Assembly: GCA_964475835.1 (NCBI GenBank)
Contig: CAYYYL010000017.1
Span: 1-59,270 of the forward strand
Length of the DNA: 59,270 bases
DNA from: JABDCI01 sp964475835
Lineage (GTDB): Bacteria; Verrucomicrobiota; Verrucomicrobiia; JABWAM01
Direction of reading: 5' to 3'
The first letter of the stretch is position 1. Each line of letters begins with the position of its first letter. The position numbers were made by a program, and so were the translations under genes. Under the pieces are notes generated by a model, which saw only the letters and a list, made by a program, of their open reading frames with translations, was not told the origin of the DNA and did not search any database. Of the stretch, positions 50,301-59,270 are shown piece by piece.

Positions 50301-52495
50301 TTCAGGCCTCGACGGGCAAGTATCTGACCAATGCGAACGCGGATGATCGTCATCGGGTGGACGGCCTCGAACGCATGGTGGAATTCATGGAGGCGCTGCC
50401 TCAAGCTTCAGTGGCTTATTCCTTCCAGGCCGTCACCGATGAACCGAACAAAGGCCTCGATACGGCCAGGATCACAGGATACTACCAATGGCCCAACTTC
50501 GACGCCCGTCTGCTCTTCAGCATCTGTTTCATCGGCCCTCAACCCATATGGCGGCGCTCGCTGCACGACACCTACGGCTATTTTGATCCGAAATATCGTT
50601 CTGCTGGAGACTATGAGTTCTGGCTCCGCCTGGCAAAGCATGAGAAATTTCTGCGGATCCCCGAAATTCTCGGCCTCTATCTTCACAACCCGGGAGGCGT
50701 GGAACATCAAAATCACGCCCTGAGCCACAACGAATCCGAGGAAGCCCGGCAGAAGCACTGGCCTTCCGAGTGGGGGGCACGCCCGGCTCCCGGATTTCAA
50801 TTCCTGGTGCGAAGCGAGGAGATTGGGCTTCATCCCGCGGAACGACCTCTCGTCTCCATCATCATCCCCACATACAACCGTCCCACCATGCTGGTACAAG
50901 CACTCAAAAGCCTCGCAGCCCAGACTTTCAAAAACTTTGAGGTCATCGTGGTCAATGATGCAGGGGAGGATGTGCGTCCCGTGCTTGAAAACTTCCGAAA
51001 CCAGTTCCCCATCGTCTATCTGACCCAGTCGATGCATCGCGAACGCTCTGTGGTCCGGAACATTGGCATTCAGGCTTCCTGCGGAAAATACATCGGATAT
51101 CTGGACGACGATGACCGTTTTCATCCCGATCATCTTGAAACCCTGGTATCGTATCTCGAATCCACAGGCGCACAAGTCGCCTACACCGATGCGAATCGCG
51201 CCCTGCAGGAAAAGCGGGATGGCACCTATGTGACCGTCCGACTCGATGCGCATGAATCGAGTGATTTCAACAAGGACCGCATTTTGGTCGGAAATTTCAT
51301 TCCCATCCTGTGCGTCCTTCACAAAAAGGATTGTCTCCAGTCCGTCGGCGCCTTTGATGAGAATCTCGCCACCCATGAGGACTGGGATTTGTGGATCCGC
51401 CTTTCGCGAAAATTTGAATTTCACCACATCCGCAAGGTCACGGTGGAATATTCCTTCCGTCTCGACGGCTCGAGCACGACCAGCGGCAATCGCGCCGACT
51501 TTTTGCGCACAATGCAGATCATCTACAACGTCTACCGTCCCTTTACCCTCAACCGTCCGGAGATTTTGGAAGCCCAGCAGAGATCCCTCCATGCCATGCA
51601 GGCGGAGGTGGCGGCGCTTAAGGAGTGGGAGCGACGAAACAAGGGTTCATCACAAAGTCCGTTTGTAACCCCAGTCTCCTATACCGCCGCCCCAGCACCT
51701 GCGGGCCTGTTGATTTCGATCGTCATCCCCACCTTCAACAAATGGGAACTCACCCGCGATTGCCTCGAAGCGATCCGCGCCTCCACGCGCGAGGGAATGT
51801 ACGAGATCATTGTGGTCGACAACGCTTCCACGGATATCACTCCGGACGAACTCCGTCGTCGCGACGCCGCAGGGGAACTGCGTGCCATTCTGAATTCGCA
51901 AAACATGGGATTCGGTCACGCATGTAATCAAGGTGCCAAGGCAGCGCGCGCCCCTCACATCGTCTTTCTCAACAACGACACCACCCCAAAACCCAAATGG
52001 GTCGAGTATTGCCTGGCGCACTTCAAATGGAACCCCAAGGCTGGCATCGTGGGCAACAAGCTGCTCTATCCGAATGGAACCATCCAGCACGGGGGCATTC
52101 ATTTCGTTCCCCTGGAAAACCCACCCGTGCCCCATTGGCCGCAACATCGCTTTCGCTTTGAAGCCGGCGATTTTCCACCTGCCAACGAATGCACACAGGT
52201 GCACGCGATCACCGGCGCATGCCTGTTCATTCCCCGGGATCTTTTCTGGAAGCTCGGCGGTTTCTCGGATGAATATGGGATGTACTTTGAGGACATCGAC
52301 CTGAATCTCAAGGTCATGGCCCAGGGATTGGAGATCATCTACGAACCTCGAAGCGTGGTGATTCACTACGAGCGCAGCTCCGCGACCGAGGAATCTGCGA
52401 ACGAAAAATTCGTGAAGGCGGCAAATATCTTTCTGTCAAAATGGGAGCAAAAGCTGCCTGATTTGCTGACGGACTGCCCTGACTCAAGTTATTGA
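47360..52495 (+). CDS. Giant five-module glycosyltransferase (GT4-GT4-GT2-GT2-GT2)
   Basis: 1,711 aa with no membrane segment. Residues about 1-340: a GT4-like module with FFGGIGCVHKGLDRL. About 376-755: a second GT4 with GNRGGYKNA and YPSRYEGFGLPIIEAMACG. About 755-900: a degenerate GT-B-like part. About 904-1160: GT2 with SAIVSVYNCESFI and NANADDRHR. About 1163-1425: GT2 with SIIIPTYNRPTML and YLDDDDRF. About 1451-1711: GT2 with SIVIPTFNKWEL and LNNDTTPKP. It could build several linkages of one glycan. The ATG at 47360 is chosen over an in-frame GTG at 47306, which has no support. The final stop is 50 bases before the surface protein gene. Confidence 0.85.
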   Translation: MKHALLSYIQAPFRLPPDHKVEFSNPGIARGWVRALNELEFHVDVIECTDTRFQSEKKYDLLVGHGGVNWEYLRRTVAVDCPAIYFSTGTYWEEHNRAEAERFESLKQRRGVSLPLDRWITHSEEMANRDADGIIALGNADVAKSYSKFPLCIPVNNAVYADRRFESLEKDYERGRKRFVFFGGIGCVHKGLDRLIEAFSGLDCELYCTGQMESHFLDVYRNDLAAHPNIKLCGWVPLKSPAFYELMDLCDCVIFPSCAEGQPGSVLECMNQGLIPIISRACHIDVAPFGTILETCSVEEIRQSVQSILQEPASRLRDRSLQARAAVLERHTEEIFCTNLKNAIQRVLDEASRKKADHEKEAAGRQADLQSLIQHSGKPAVVVDGVIFQLQAHRPQGIWRVWENLLQHLARFLPDYELVVLQRKGFPVPTFPGVRVLEVPTYPYLTPEASLEKDEQTIGKICQKLGTVLFLSTYYSHAHGVHNLLMMHDMIPEVMGYDLQGAQWVAKRRAIEKASSFVSVSHSTHHDLSQFYQVGERPSHVIHSGVTPLFQPADAQAIEVWRQKHRVSSPYFLLVGNRGGYKNAAPFFEAYSRLSNAGQLQMVAVGGESYLLPAESPYINNYPMTFIEKLSDEDLRTAYSGALALVYPSRYEGFGLPIIEAMACGCPVLTSKLSSIPEVAGNAARYIDPDSPANIHAALIEVQQPSVREQLSRAGRARARLFRWERSAFEYASLIRRLIGSPLRGTPPLKVHLAEWNITPGTQSLCQYLRSRGIDVTTRGWGESNPSDGTFEAFLQKERFDVVHFQHHEKLPRSWMSIAAKNGARVCLALQDTSLSSHPETLRQVDFVATASPEIARQISTLSPDTSVEIVSEAEQWISHYHTLCGRGDKPMTSSASGATAPLLSAIVSVYNCESFIRGCLEDLVAQTLFKKGRMEIVLVNTGSPQNEDAIIREFTEKYSQIRYIKIPERETIYAAWNRGIQASTGKYLTNANADDRHRVDGLERMVEFMEALPQASVAYSFQAVTDEPNKGLDTARITGYYQWPNFDARLLFSICFIGPQPIWRRSLHDTYGYFDPKYRSAGDYEFWLRLAKHEKFLRIPEILGLYLHNPGGVEHQNHALSHNESEEARQKHWPSEWGARPAPGFQFLVRSEEIGLHPAERPLVSIIIPTYNRPTMLVQALKSLAAQTFKNFEVIVVNDAGEDVRPVLENFRNQFPIVYLTQSMHRERSVVRNIGIQASCGKYIGYLDDDDRFHPDHLETLVSYLESTGAQVAYTDANRALQEKRDGTYVTVRLDAHESSDFNKDRILVGNFIPILCVLHKKDCLQSVGAFDENLATHEDWDLWIRLSRKFEFHHIRKVTVEYSFRLDGSSTTSGNRADFLRTMQIIYNVYRPFTLNRPEILEAQQRSLHAMQAEVAALKEWERRNKGSSQSPFVTPVSYTAAPAPAGLLISIVIPTFNKWELTRDCLEAIRASTREGMYEIIVVDNASTDITPDELRRRDAAGELRAILNSQNMGFGHACNQGAKAARAPHIVFLNNDTTPKPKWVEYCLAHFKWNPKAGIVGNKLLYPNGTIQHGGIHFVPLENPPVPHWPQHRFRFEAGDFPPANECTQVHAITGACLFIPRDLFWKLGGFSDEYGMYFEDIDLNLKVMAQGLEIIYEPRSVVIHYERSSATEESANEKFVKAANIFLSKWEQKLPDLLTDCPDSSY

Positions 52496-52545
52496 AAATC
52501 CGGGTTGAGGATTCATCGAATAAATGCTACATTGTCAATTCCATT

Positions 52546-55500
52546 ATGTTTTGGTGTTCACGCGATATTCCGAGGTTGTGTTGGCTTGTTTTACATCTGT
52601 CAATAACTTTAAGATCAATTTTAGCCATCGATGTCGACCGAAATGGACTACCTGATGACTGGGAGGCGGGTTACGGATTTTCGACCAACGGTTTAGTGGA
52701 GAGCGGGCTGGTTGGCTGGTGGCAGATGGACGACGCATTGCGAACGAATGTGGTGGATCGTTCGGGGCATACCCTCACGGGCACCTTGAATCAATTTTCT
52801 GCTTTTCCATTTGCTCCAGGTCTTTTTGATCAAGCCATCTCCTTTTCGAGTAATTCCTTTGTCGCGCTTCCCATCGCTACAGGATGGTTGAATCTCACCA
52901 ACAGTTTCACGGTTTCAGGATGGTTTCAGGGCGCCAGTTCAAACAAGACGACCCGTCTGGCGATATGGAAGGATGTGAGCGGCAGTGGATGGGAATTGGA
53001 CGTTCAACCGAACGGTTTCGCGCAAATGATTTTCAGCCCGTCAAATCAGATGTCACAAATGGTCCGGGGCACTACTGGAACGAAAGTCTACGATACCCAA
53101 TGGCATCACCTCGCAGCGACCTATTCTCGCACGAACTCCCTGGCCACCCTCTATGTGGATGGCACCGTGGAAGCGAGCGCCATTATCAGTGGCTGGAACC
53201 CGAAACCGGCTCTGGCATTTACGTTTGGGACTGCATGGAATGCGCCCTTCGTTCTCGACGAAGCCCGCCTTTACCAGACCGCACTTCCTTTGAGCAGCAT
53301 TCTCCAACTTCCGGCAACCTACTATGACCCGGACAACGACGGTTTATCAAATCTTCAGGAATACCAACTTGGAACCAATCCCCTCAATCCTGACACCGAT
53401 GGGGATGGAATTCCTGATGGATTTGATTCCACTCCGGCCGGGATAGGTGGGTTGATGGCCACCGCTTCACTTGTCACCATCGCCGCCAGTCCGGCGGTAC
53501 CCCAAACCGGTCTGGCTCTCTGGCTGAAAGGGGATGCAGGGGTGACCAAAGACGTCTCCAATGCCGTCAGCGCATGGGCCGATCAATCTGGAAATCTCAA
53601 CCACGCCTTGCAAGGAACCTCCGCAAGCCAGCCTCTCTACATAGGCAACGCACTCAATGGCCAGCCGGTACTGCGATTCGATGGCGCCAATGATTTTTTG
53701 AGCGCTGGAACCAATGCCACATTGAATCTCAATGATCTGACGTTTTTCGTTGTTGCCGCGTTCCGCGCCACCAATCCCGCCCAGACACTCCTCTCCAAGG
53801 ATGATGCCGCGGGGTTCACCAAATGGATTTACTGGTATCTGGGGAACATGGATTTTCACATGCAACCCGCGGGTTTTCACGGAGGATCGGCTTCCTTCAC
53901 GCCGACCCTGGGCAGGGCGTCCCTCTGGGAACTGACGAAAAACGGATCCCTACTCACCCACTATAAAGATGGTGCGGTTTCGGGTTCACCCACATCGGTC
54001 CCTGCCATCCCCTTGATCAATTCCGACTTTCGCATCGGCCAGGCCGAGGGCGCGAACTGGTTCAATGGCGACATCGCCGAAATCCTCGTCTACAACGCCG
54101 CGCTGAACGACACGGACCGCCAGGCGGTGGAAAGCTATCTCAGCTCCAAATACGCCCTCGTCGATCCTGTGACGATTTCACCCAACGGCGGATCCTTCAC
54201 CAGCGCGGTCACGGTCACGCTCTCCACCACCGCCACAGGAGCCACGATCCGCTACACCACGGATGGGAGTTCCCCCACATCGACTTCACCCATCTACACC
54301 ACACCTTTTTCAGTTGCGACCACAATGACCGTCAAGGCCGTGGCGTTTGTCGGGGCCATGACCAGCGCCGAAGCGAGCGCCACCTTTTCATTTAATGATT
54401 CGGACCTGGATGGACTCGATGACACCTGGGAGACGACCTATTTCGGCAATCTCAGTCAGACCGCTGCGGGAGATTTCGATGGAGACGGACTCACCAATCT
54501 CCAGGAGTATCAATCCGGGAAAAATCCCACCGATTTCTATAACGGCATCCTTCCCACACTTGGGATCGTCAGCGGGAATAGTCAAACCGGTGCGCCGACC
54601 ACGGTTCTTTCCCTTCCATTTGTGGTTCGCGCCCAAACCAACGCGGTTTTGCTCACGAATGCCCCCCTGACCTTTCGCGTCACCCAGGGTGGCGCACTCC
54701 TTGCCACGAGCGCAACGGGTACATTCGCCTCCTCGCTCAATGTTCGCACCCTAACCAACGGGCAGGGTTCCGCCTTCGTAAAAATGCCTGCCGCTGTGGG
54801 AAGCAATGTCGTCACCATTTCCGCTGCGACAGCCAGCGCGACCAATTCGCTCCAGATGACAGCCGTGAGTCGCGAGACGATCCTTCCCTTTGTCACCATC
54901 CTTTCCCCCACCAACTTTCAATCGACGAGCAATGCGAATATCACCGTCACCGGCAACGCCACGGACAACTGGCAGCTCGCTTCCGTCTGGCTGTATCTCA
55001 ATAACATCATCATCACCAATTTCAACACGACGTTGACCAACTTCAGTTTTACCGCCACCGCGACGAACCTGCTCTACGGTACCAATCAACTTCGCGCCTT
55101 TGCCCGCGATACTTCGGCGAATGGCCTCAGCGTGTTTACCACCGTTCTCCGCTCCTTTACCGACAGTGATGCGGATCGCCTGCCGGACGAATGGGAACTC
55201 CAATACTTCGGCAATCTGGGTCAGAGTGCCACGGCCGATCCGGACGGCGATGGTCGCAGCAATCTGCAGGAGGTTCAACTCGGCAGTAATCCCATGGATT
55301 TCTATAATGGCAAAGCGCCCACGCTCTCCATCGTGAGCGGCAACAACCAGTCCGGCGCGACAAACGCATTTCTCTTCTCCCCATTCGTGGTGCGTGTTTC
55401 CACCAACAACGTTTCCCTCACCAATGCCCCCGTGACCTTCTCCCTGTTCCAGGGGACGGGACAGTTTTCCACCAATGTCAGCGGACCTCTCTCCAGTTCC

Positions 55501-58500
55501 CTCTCTCTTCGAACCGGCACCAACGGACAGGTGTCCGCGTGGTATCTGCCCGGGACCCATGGGCTCCATCTCCTCAACACCATGGCCATCAGTGGGGTTT
55601 CCACAAGCAAGGTTCAATTCGCAGCCTCGGTGGGGGATGTGACCTCACCCTATGTTTCCCTGAGTTTTCCCACCAACGGTTTTCGTTCCACCACCAATGT
55701 GGTTTGGAAAGCCACAGGTTTGGCCACCGATGACCAACGCATCGCCACCCTGAGTTTTTCTCTCAACGGTGTCGTCGCCACCAATCTCATCCTCTCCACC
55801 AACCGCTTTAATTTTTCAATTCCTCTCTCGAAAGTGGTCCATGGCGGCAACACCCTTGTCGTGACGGCGACAGATGTGGCAGGCAATCAAAGTTTCACCA
55901 CGGCGTTATTCGCGAAGATCACCGGGCTTACGGACAGCGATGGAGATGGCCTGCTGGACGTGGACGAACTCAGTCGGGGCACCGATCCACTGAATCCTGA
56001 CACCGACGGGGACGGCATTCCCGATGGATGGGAGATCCGTTATGGACTCAGTCCCACCAACAGTCTCGACGCCTACGGCGATCGTGATGGTGATGGCATG
56101 ATCGATGCCCAGGAGTCCGCGTTCAATCTCTCGCCCATGGATTCCGACAGTGATGATGATGGCCTGCCTGACGACTGGGAAACCGCCTACGGCTTTAATC
56201 CCGCCACCGGGTTGAACCATCTCGCGCTCTGGATGCGTTTCGATTCTCCCGGCATCTGGCTCACCAACATCGTCACCGCAACCAGTACCAACCTGATGAC
56301 GAAGGCGATCTACGAATGGGATTCCGGTCCCTATGGCCTGCACGCGACATGGTCGAACAATCTCCTCCCCGCAACCAACGCCGTACAGAACGCTCTCGTC
56401 AATGGCATACCAACTTTTGGAACTCCTGCCGGTGCCGCGCAGAAAGCGTGGCAGCCGGTTTCATTCGGCACCAATGTCGCCCTCACGATCCCCGGCCATC
56501 CTGTTCTTTCAGGTTCCACCCAGGGATGGAGCCTCGCCTTCTGGATCGATCCCACCAACACCGCCTCCGCCGTCGACATCCTCCGCTTCTCCCCCACGAA
56601 TAACGCACCGTTCCTTATCCAGTTGGACGCCTCACGGCGAATTTCTGCAAGCCTCCGATTGATTGGCAGCAATGGTCAGCCCTTCACGGTTTCCATCCAA
56701 TCGCCCTCGGGATTGCAACCCAATGCATGGACTCATGTGGCTTTCACCCATGAGTCAGCCACAAGTGTGTCGCGACTTTATTACAATTCCAATCTGGTCG
56801 CTTCGATCACAAACCCGAGTCTTAATACGGTGCTCCTCGTCACCAACACACCCCTGCTCATTCTTCCCCAGCCAACGCTTCCTGCTCCCCGCCTGGATGC
56901 GCTCCGCATCTACAAATACGCGCTGCCCACGAACGAGTTATTTGAAATCATCTCTCCCTCCGAACCTCGTGGCGATGCCGATTCGGATGGCGTCACGAAC
57001 CTTCAGGAGCGCGTCAACTTCGGCAACCCTCTCTTTGCGGATACGGATGGCGATGGCTTGAGCGACAGCAACGAAATCTTCGTCGCGCACTCCCTGGCCT
57101 ACGCCTCTGACAGCGATGGGGATGGATTCAATGATTTCACGGAAACCACCAACTTTTTCGCGCAAACCTCGATCACGAATGCAGGTGTGGCGATTCATCA
57201 CACGGATCCATCCAAAGCCGATACCGATGGGGATGGATTGTTCGATCAGGAGGAGATTCAGGTCTATCTCACCCATCCCCTCGTCGCCGACACGGATGGG
57301 GACGGCATGCCCGACGGTTGGGAAATCGAATTCGGACTCAATCCCCTCAGCGCATCCGATGCCGCCCTGGACAAGGACGGTGACGGTCTGAGCAATCTCA
57401 ACGAATACAAGTCTGGCACCAGTCCCGTGATGGTGGACACGGATGGCGATGGTTTCGGAGATCGTGAGGAATTTGATTTCACCACGTCAGCAGCGGGATT
57501 GCCGGTGACCGATCATCTGGGCTCCAACTGGGTGATCAACGCGGCCACGAATATCAGCGGACGTCACATCAACGTGGGCCTCTTCCAGGTCGCCTCGAAT
57601 GGGGTGGCCACGGTTCCGCCTTCGGGACAGAAGTTCTGGGTGGAAGCTCAAAACATCCAGGTATGGGGAACGATCTCAGCCAGTGGCGCGGGCTTTGCCG
57701 GAGCCTCCTCGGGTGGCGCGGGCGGCGCGCGTGCCTGGCAGGTCAGTGGCGGAGCCAGCAGCCCCGGAGGTAATGGATCCTTGGGCGCAGCCGCAGCGGC
57801 GCCCAATGGGGGCGCCGGTGGCGGTGGCGGCGGCAAAGGCGCTGTCACCCAGACATCCCGTCCTGAAATCGCCAACGGCAATGGAGGCGCTTCAGGTGGC
57901 GCCGGTGGCTATAACGCGTCGGGAGTGAATACGGATGGTTCGATCAATTACACTCTTTCCCTTGGCGGAGGGGGTGGAGCCGGAGGGGGTGGCGGTGGAG
58001 CAGCCACGATTGAAGTTCTCAGCACGGGGAGCACGTACGAAAATCCTCCCGCAGGTGGCGGCGGCGCTGGAGGTACCGGGGGTGCAGGCGGTGGAGCGGT
58101 CTGGCTTTACGCATTGAACACCAATCAAGTGACGGGTGTCATCCGCGTCGATGGCGCGGCGGGGAGTCCCGGCCAGGGCGGAGGCATCGTTCACGGTGTG
58201 GGACGCGAAGCGGCGACGGTGATGGGGCAGGGTGGGAATGGAGGCACGGGCGGCAACGGTTGCGGTGGCGGCGTTCTCCTTCGCGGTTTCCGCGTCGATG
58301 TGCGCGGGACGATTTCCACAGCGGGTGGTCCGGGCGGCACGATCAAGATGTATGCAAGCAACTACAACATCGGCAGCGCCACGATGGTGCGTGGTCGGCT
58401 TTATACAACATCGGCGCCTTTGATTGATTCGGATGGGGATGGTGTTCCCGATGTGCAGGAGCTTGCCAATGGCACGGATCCAAGGAAGCTGGATTCCGAT

Positions 58501-59270
58501 GGCGATGGCTTGAGCGACAAGCAGGAGCAGACGCTAGGGACAAATGCGAAATCGATCGACAGCGATGGAGATGGGATCCCTGATGGGTGGGAGGTTCGTT
58601 ATGGTTTGAACCCCTTAAGTGTTGCGGATGCAACTCAACTTGCGGCCAACGGACAAAGTAATATCTCCAATTTCAACAACCACACCAATCCGAAGGATCC
58701 GGGGCAAAAAACAGCCCATCCCTTCGGCGCAAACTCGATCAGTAAAATCACAAATAAGATGGGGCTCAACGATCCCCCGGGAACGGAGGAGGTTCTTGCG
58801 ACGGATACGGTGTCACTCAATATTCCCGCAGGCTCGCGTGTTTACCTGACGTCGGACACAAACAAGCTTGAGTGGATTGCGGACACGGCGGTGGAAGTGA
58901 ACACCGCCAAATTTTCTGGGGCAGGCACGACGCACGCGGATCCCGCGAAATTTGTGGGCTCGCCAGTGGATGCCGCCTATGACATCGTACCGGGCGTGGA
59001 CGTGACCGATTCGATCACCATCAACCCCAACGGGTTAACCACCTTCACCGTCAAGCTGAAGGCCAAGCTATTGCCACCCGATCCACCGACTCCTCCTCCT
59101 TCAGCCGGGCAGACATGGCAATGGGTTCCGAACCCATTGGGTGGAAGCGGTGGCTCGTGGGGCTGGGGGGTTAATTCCGGAGGAGGAGGTTCCGGAGGGG
59201 GTGGTGGAACCGGAGGAGGCGGTGGTGGTGGCGGAACGGGTGGAGGTGTGACCCAATATCCTTCGCCCAC
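52546..59270 (+). CDS. Giant modular surface protein, 3' end beyond window
   Basis: The frame from the ATG stays open for 2,241 codons and runs off the window. A signal-like N-terminus ends near residue 27. LamG-like domains lie at about 55-245, 322-540 and 1224-1465. DxDxDG (TSP3-like, calcium-type) strings lie at about 261-295, 619-666, 875-922, 1126-1218, 1474-1645 and 1960-2025. A chitobiase C-terminal-like module (RYTTDGSSPT) is at about 542-613. Two copies of an Ig-like block, each starting near a FYNG motif, span about 667-870 and 923-1125. A Gly-rich stretch lies at about 1647-1958 and a Pro/Gly-rich tail at the end. Probably secreted or cell-surface; the anchor or export signal should lie downstream. 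Confidence 0.85.
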   Translation, partial: MFWCSRDIPRLCWLVLHLSITLRSILAIDVDRNGLPDDWEAGYGFSTNGLVESGLVGWWQMDDALRTNVVDRSGHTLTGTLNQFSAFPFAPGLFDQAISFSSNSFVALPIATGWLNLTNSFTVSGWFQGASSNKTTRLAIWKDVSGSGWELDVQPNGFAQMIFSPSNQMSQMVRGTTGTKVYDTQWHHLAATYSRTNSLATLYVDGTVEASAIISGWNPKPALAFTFGTAWNAPFVLDEARLYQTALPLSSILQLPATYYDPDNDGLSNLQEYQLGTNPLNPDTDGDGIPDGFDSTPAGIGGLMATASLVTIAASPAVPQTGLALWLKGDAGVTKDVSNAVSAWADQSGNLNHALQGTSASQPLYIGNALNGQPVLRFDGANDFLSAGTNATLNLNDLTFFVVAAFRATNPAQTLLSKDDAAGFTKWIYWYLGNMDFHMQPAGFHGGSASFTPTLGRASLWELTKNGSLLTHYKDGAVSGSPTSVPAIPLINSDFRIGQAEGANWFNGDIAEILVYNAALNDTDRQAVESYLSSKYALVDPVTISPNGGSFTSAVTVTLSTTATGATIRYTTDGSSPTSTSPIYTTPFSVATTMTVKAVAFVGAMTSAEASATFSFNDSDLDGLDDTWETTYFGNLSQTAAGDFDGDGLTNLQEYQSGKNPTDFYNGILPTLGIVSGNSQTGAPTTVLSLPFVVRAQTNAVLLTNAPLTFRVTQGGALLATSATGTFASSLNVRTLTNGQGSAFVKMPAAVGSNVVTISAATASATNSLQMTAVSRETILPFVTILSPTNFQSTSNANITVTGNATDNWQLASVWLYLNNIIITNFNTTLTNFSFTATATNLLYGTNQLRAFARDTSANGLSVFTTVLRSFTDSDADRLPDEWELQYFGNLGQSATADPDGDGRSNLQEVQLGSNPMDFYNGKAPTLSIVSGNNQSGATNAFLFSPFVVRVSTNNVSLTNAPVTFSLFQGTGQFSTNVSGPLSSSLSLRTGTNGQVSAWYLPGTHGLHLLNTMAISGVSTSKVQFAASVGDVTSPYVSLSFPTNGFRSTTNVVWKATGLATDDQRIATLSFSLNGVVATNLILSTNRFNFSIPLSKVVHGGNTLVVTATDVAGNQSFTTALFAKITGLTDSDGDGLLDVDELSRGTDPLNPDTDGDGIPDGWEIRYGLSPTNSLDAYGDRDGDGMIDAQESAFNLSPMDSDSDDDGLPDDWETAYGFNPATGLNHLALWMRFDSPGIWLTNIVTATSTNLMTKAIYEWDSGPYGLHATWSNNLLPATNAVQNALVNGIPTFGTPAGAAQKAWQPVSFGTNVALTIPGHPVLSGSTQGWSLAFWIDPTNTASAVDILRFSPTNNAPFLIQLDASRRISASLRLIGSNGQPFTVSIQSPSGLQPNAWTHVAFTHESATSVSRLYYNSNLVASITNPSLNTVLLVTNTPLLILPQPTLPAPRLDALRIYKYALPTNELFEIISPSEPRGDADSDGVTNLQERVNFGNPLFADTDGDGLSDSNEIFVAHSLAYASDSDGDGFNDFTETTNFFAQTSITNAGVAIHHTDPSKADTDGDGLFDQEEIQVYLTHPLVADTDGDGMPDGWEIEFGLNPLSASDAALDKDGDGLSNLNEYKSGTSPVMVDTDGDGFGDREEFDFTTSAAGLPVTDHLGSNWVINAATNISGRHINVGLFQVASNGVATVPPSGQKFWVEAQNIQVWGTISASGAGFAGASSGGAGGARAWQVSGGASSPGGNGSLGAAAAAPNGGAGGGGGGKGAVTQTSRPEIANGNGGASGGAGGYNASGVNTDGSINYTLSLGGGGGAGGGGGGAATIEVLSTGSTYENPPAGGGGAGGTGGAGGGAVWLYALNTNQVTGVIRVDGAAGSPGQGGGIVHGVGREAATVMGQGGNGGTGGNGCGGGVLLRGFRVDVRGTISTAGGPGGTIKMYASNYNIGSATMVRGRLYTTSAPLIDSDGDGVPDVQELANGTDPRKLDSDGDGLSDKQEQTLGTNAKSIDSDGDGIPDGWEVRYGLNPLSVADATQLAANGQSNISNFNNHTNPKDPGQKTAHPFGANSISKITNKMGLNDPPGTEEVLATDTVSLNIPAGSRVYLTSDTNKLEWIADTAVEVNTAKFSGAGTTHADPAKFVGSPVDAAYDIVPGVDVTDSITINPNGLTTFTVKLKAKLLPPDPPTPPPSAGQTWQWVPNPLGGSGGSWGWGVNSGGGGSGGGGGTGGGGGGGGTGGGVTQYPSP

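Overview
The window looks like chromosomal DNA of a flagellated, Gram-negative bacterium. The best guess is the Verrucomicrobiota or another PVC lineage. Reasons for this are the dispersed 9-base CACGAAG palindromes, very large surface proteins with DxDxDG repeats and LamG-like domains, an MBOAT/SGNH pair and GxxExxY genes. These are impressions from memory of such genomes, not a search. Most genes are roughly half G+C; one stretch (about 21.1-23.2 kb) is clearly AT-richer. Layout: 0.2-3.9 kb holds a hypothetical gene and a minus-strand set (thioredoxin-like, MBOAT acyltransferase, SGNH-like partner). 4.1-7.4 kb is a three-gene operon (HDOD protein, REC/HD-GYP regulator, lipoprotein) behind a near-consensus sigma-54 promoter, then a FlgM-like gene behind a near-consensus sigma-28 promoter. 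7.7-8.6 kb is a minus-strand protein arginine methyltransferase-like gene. 8.7-20.9 kb is a plus-strand nonulosonic (sialic/legionaminic) acid operon behind a second sigma-54 site: two Gfo/Idh oxidoreductases, a sialyltransferase-like protein, CMP-sugar synthetase, NeuB/LegI-type synthase, NeuC/LegG-type epimerase, methyltransferase, HisF2-HisH2-WbpG/PseA amidotransferase set, deacetylase and formyltransferase. 21.1-23.7 kb is an AT-rich, repeat-bearing island with a secreted C1q-like repeat protein, a methyltransferase and a Phd/VapC toxin-antitoxin pair whose toxin is cut short. 23.9-28.9 kb returns to sugar supply: a CBS-nucleotidyltransferase of PtmE type, nucleotide-sugar dehydrogenase, SDR epimerase/dehydratase and LegC-type aminotransferase. 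A third sigma-54 site at 28.94 kb precedes a set of two radical SAM/SPASM proteins, a QHG-motif transferase, large methyltransferase/TPR/glycosyltransferase fusions and tandem GT4 enzymes (29.1-40.3 kb). 40.3-52.5 kb continues with a methyltransferase, UDP-galactopyranose mutase, two giant multi-domain glycosyltransferases, a Fringe-like GT and a secreted glycosidase-like protein. 52.5 kb to the window end is one open frame of at least 2,241 codons for a modular surface protein. How the parts fit: three sigma-54 sites and one sigma-28 site lie in front of regulatory, FlgM-like and glycan genes. The simplest reading is that glycan synthesis, probably for flagellin or another surface structure, is timed with flagellar assembly. 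The predicted sugar is a legionaminic-type nonulosonate made through a GDP- or UDP-sugar route, carrying an acetamidino group (WbpG/HisH/HisF) and possibly a formyl group. The most unusual structural signal is a family of palindromic elements built from a 9-base unit. One of them carries a GxxExxY (PD-(D/E)XK-like) gene between perfect 31-base inverted repeats inside the amidotransferase operon, while gene-less versions lie elsewhere in the window. No tRNA, rRNA or CRISPR array was recognised.
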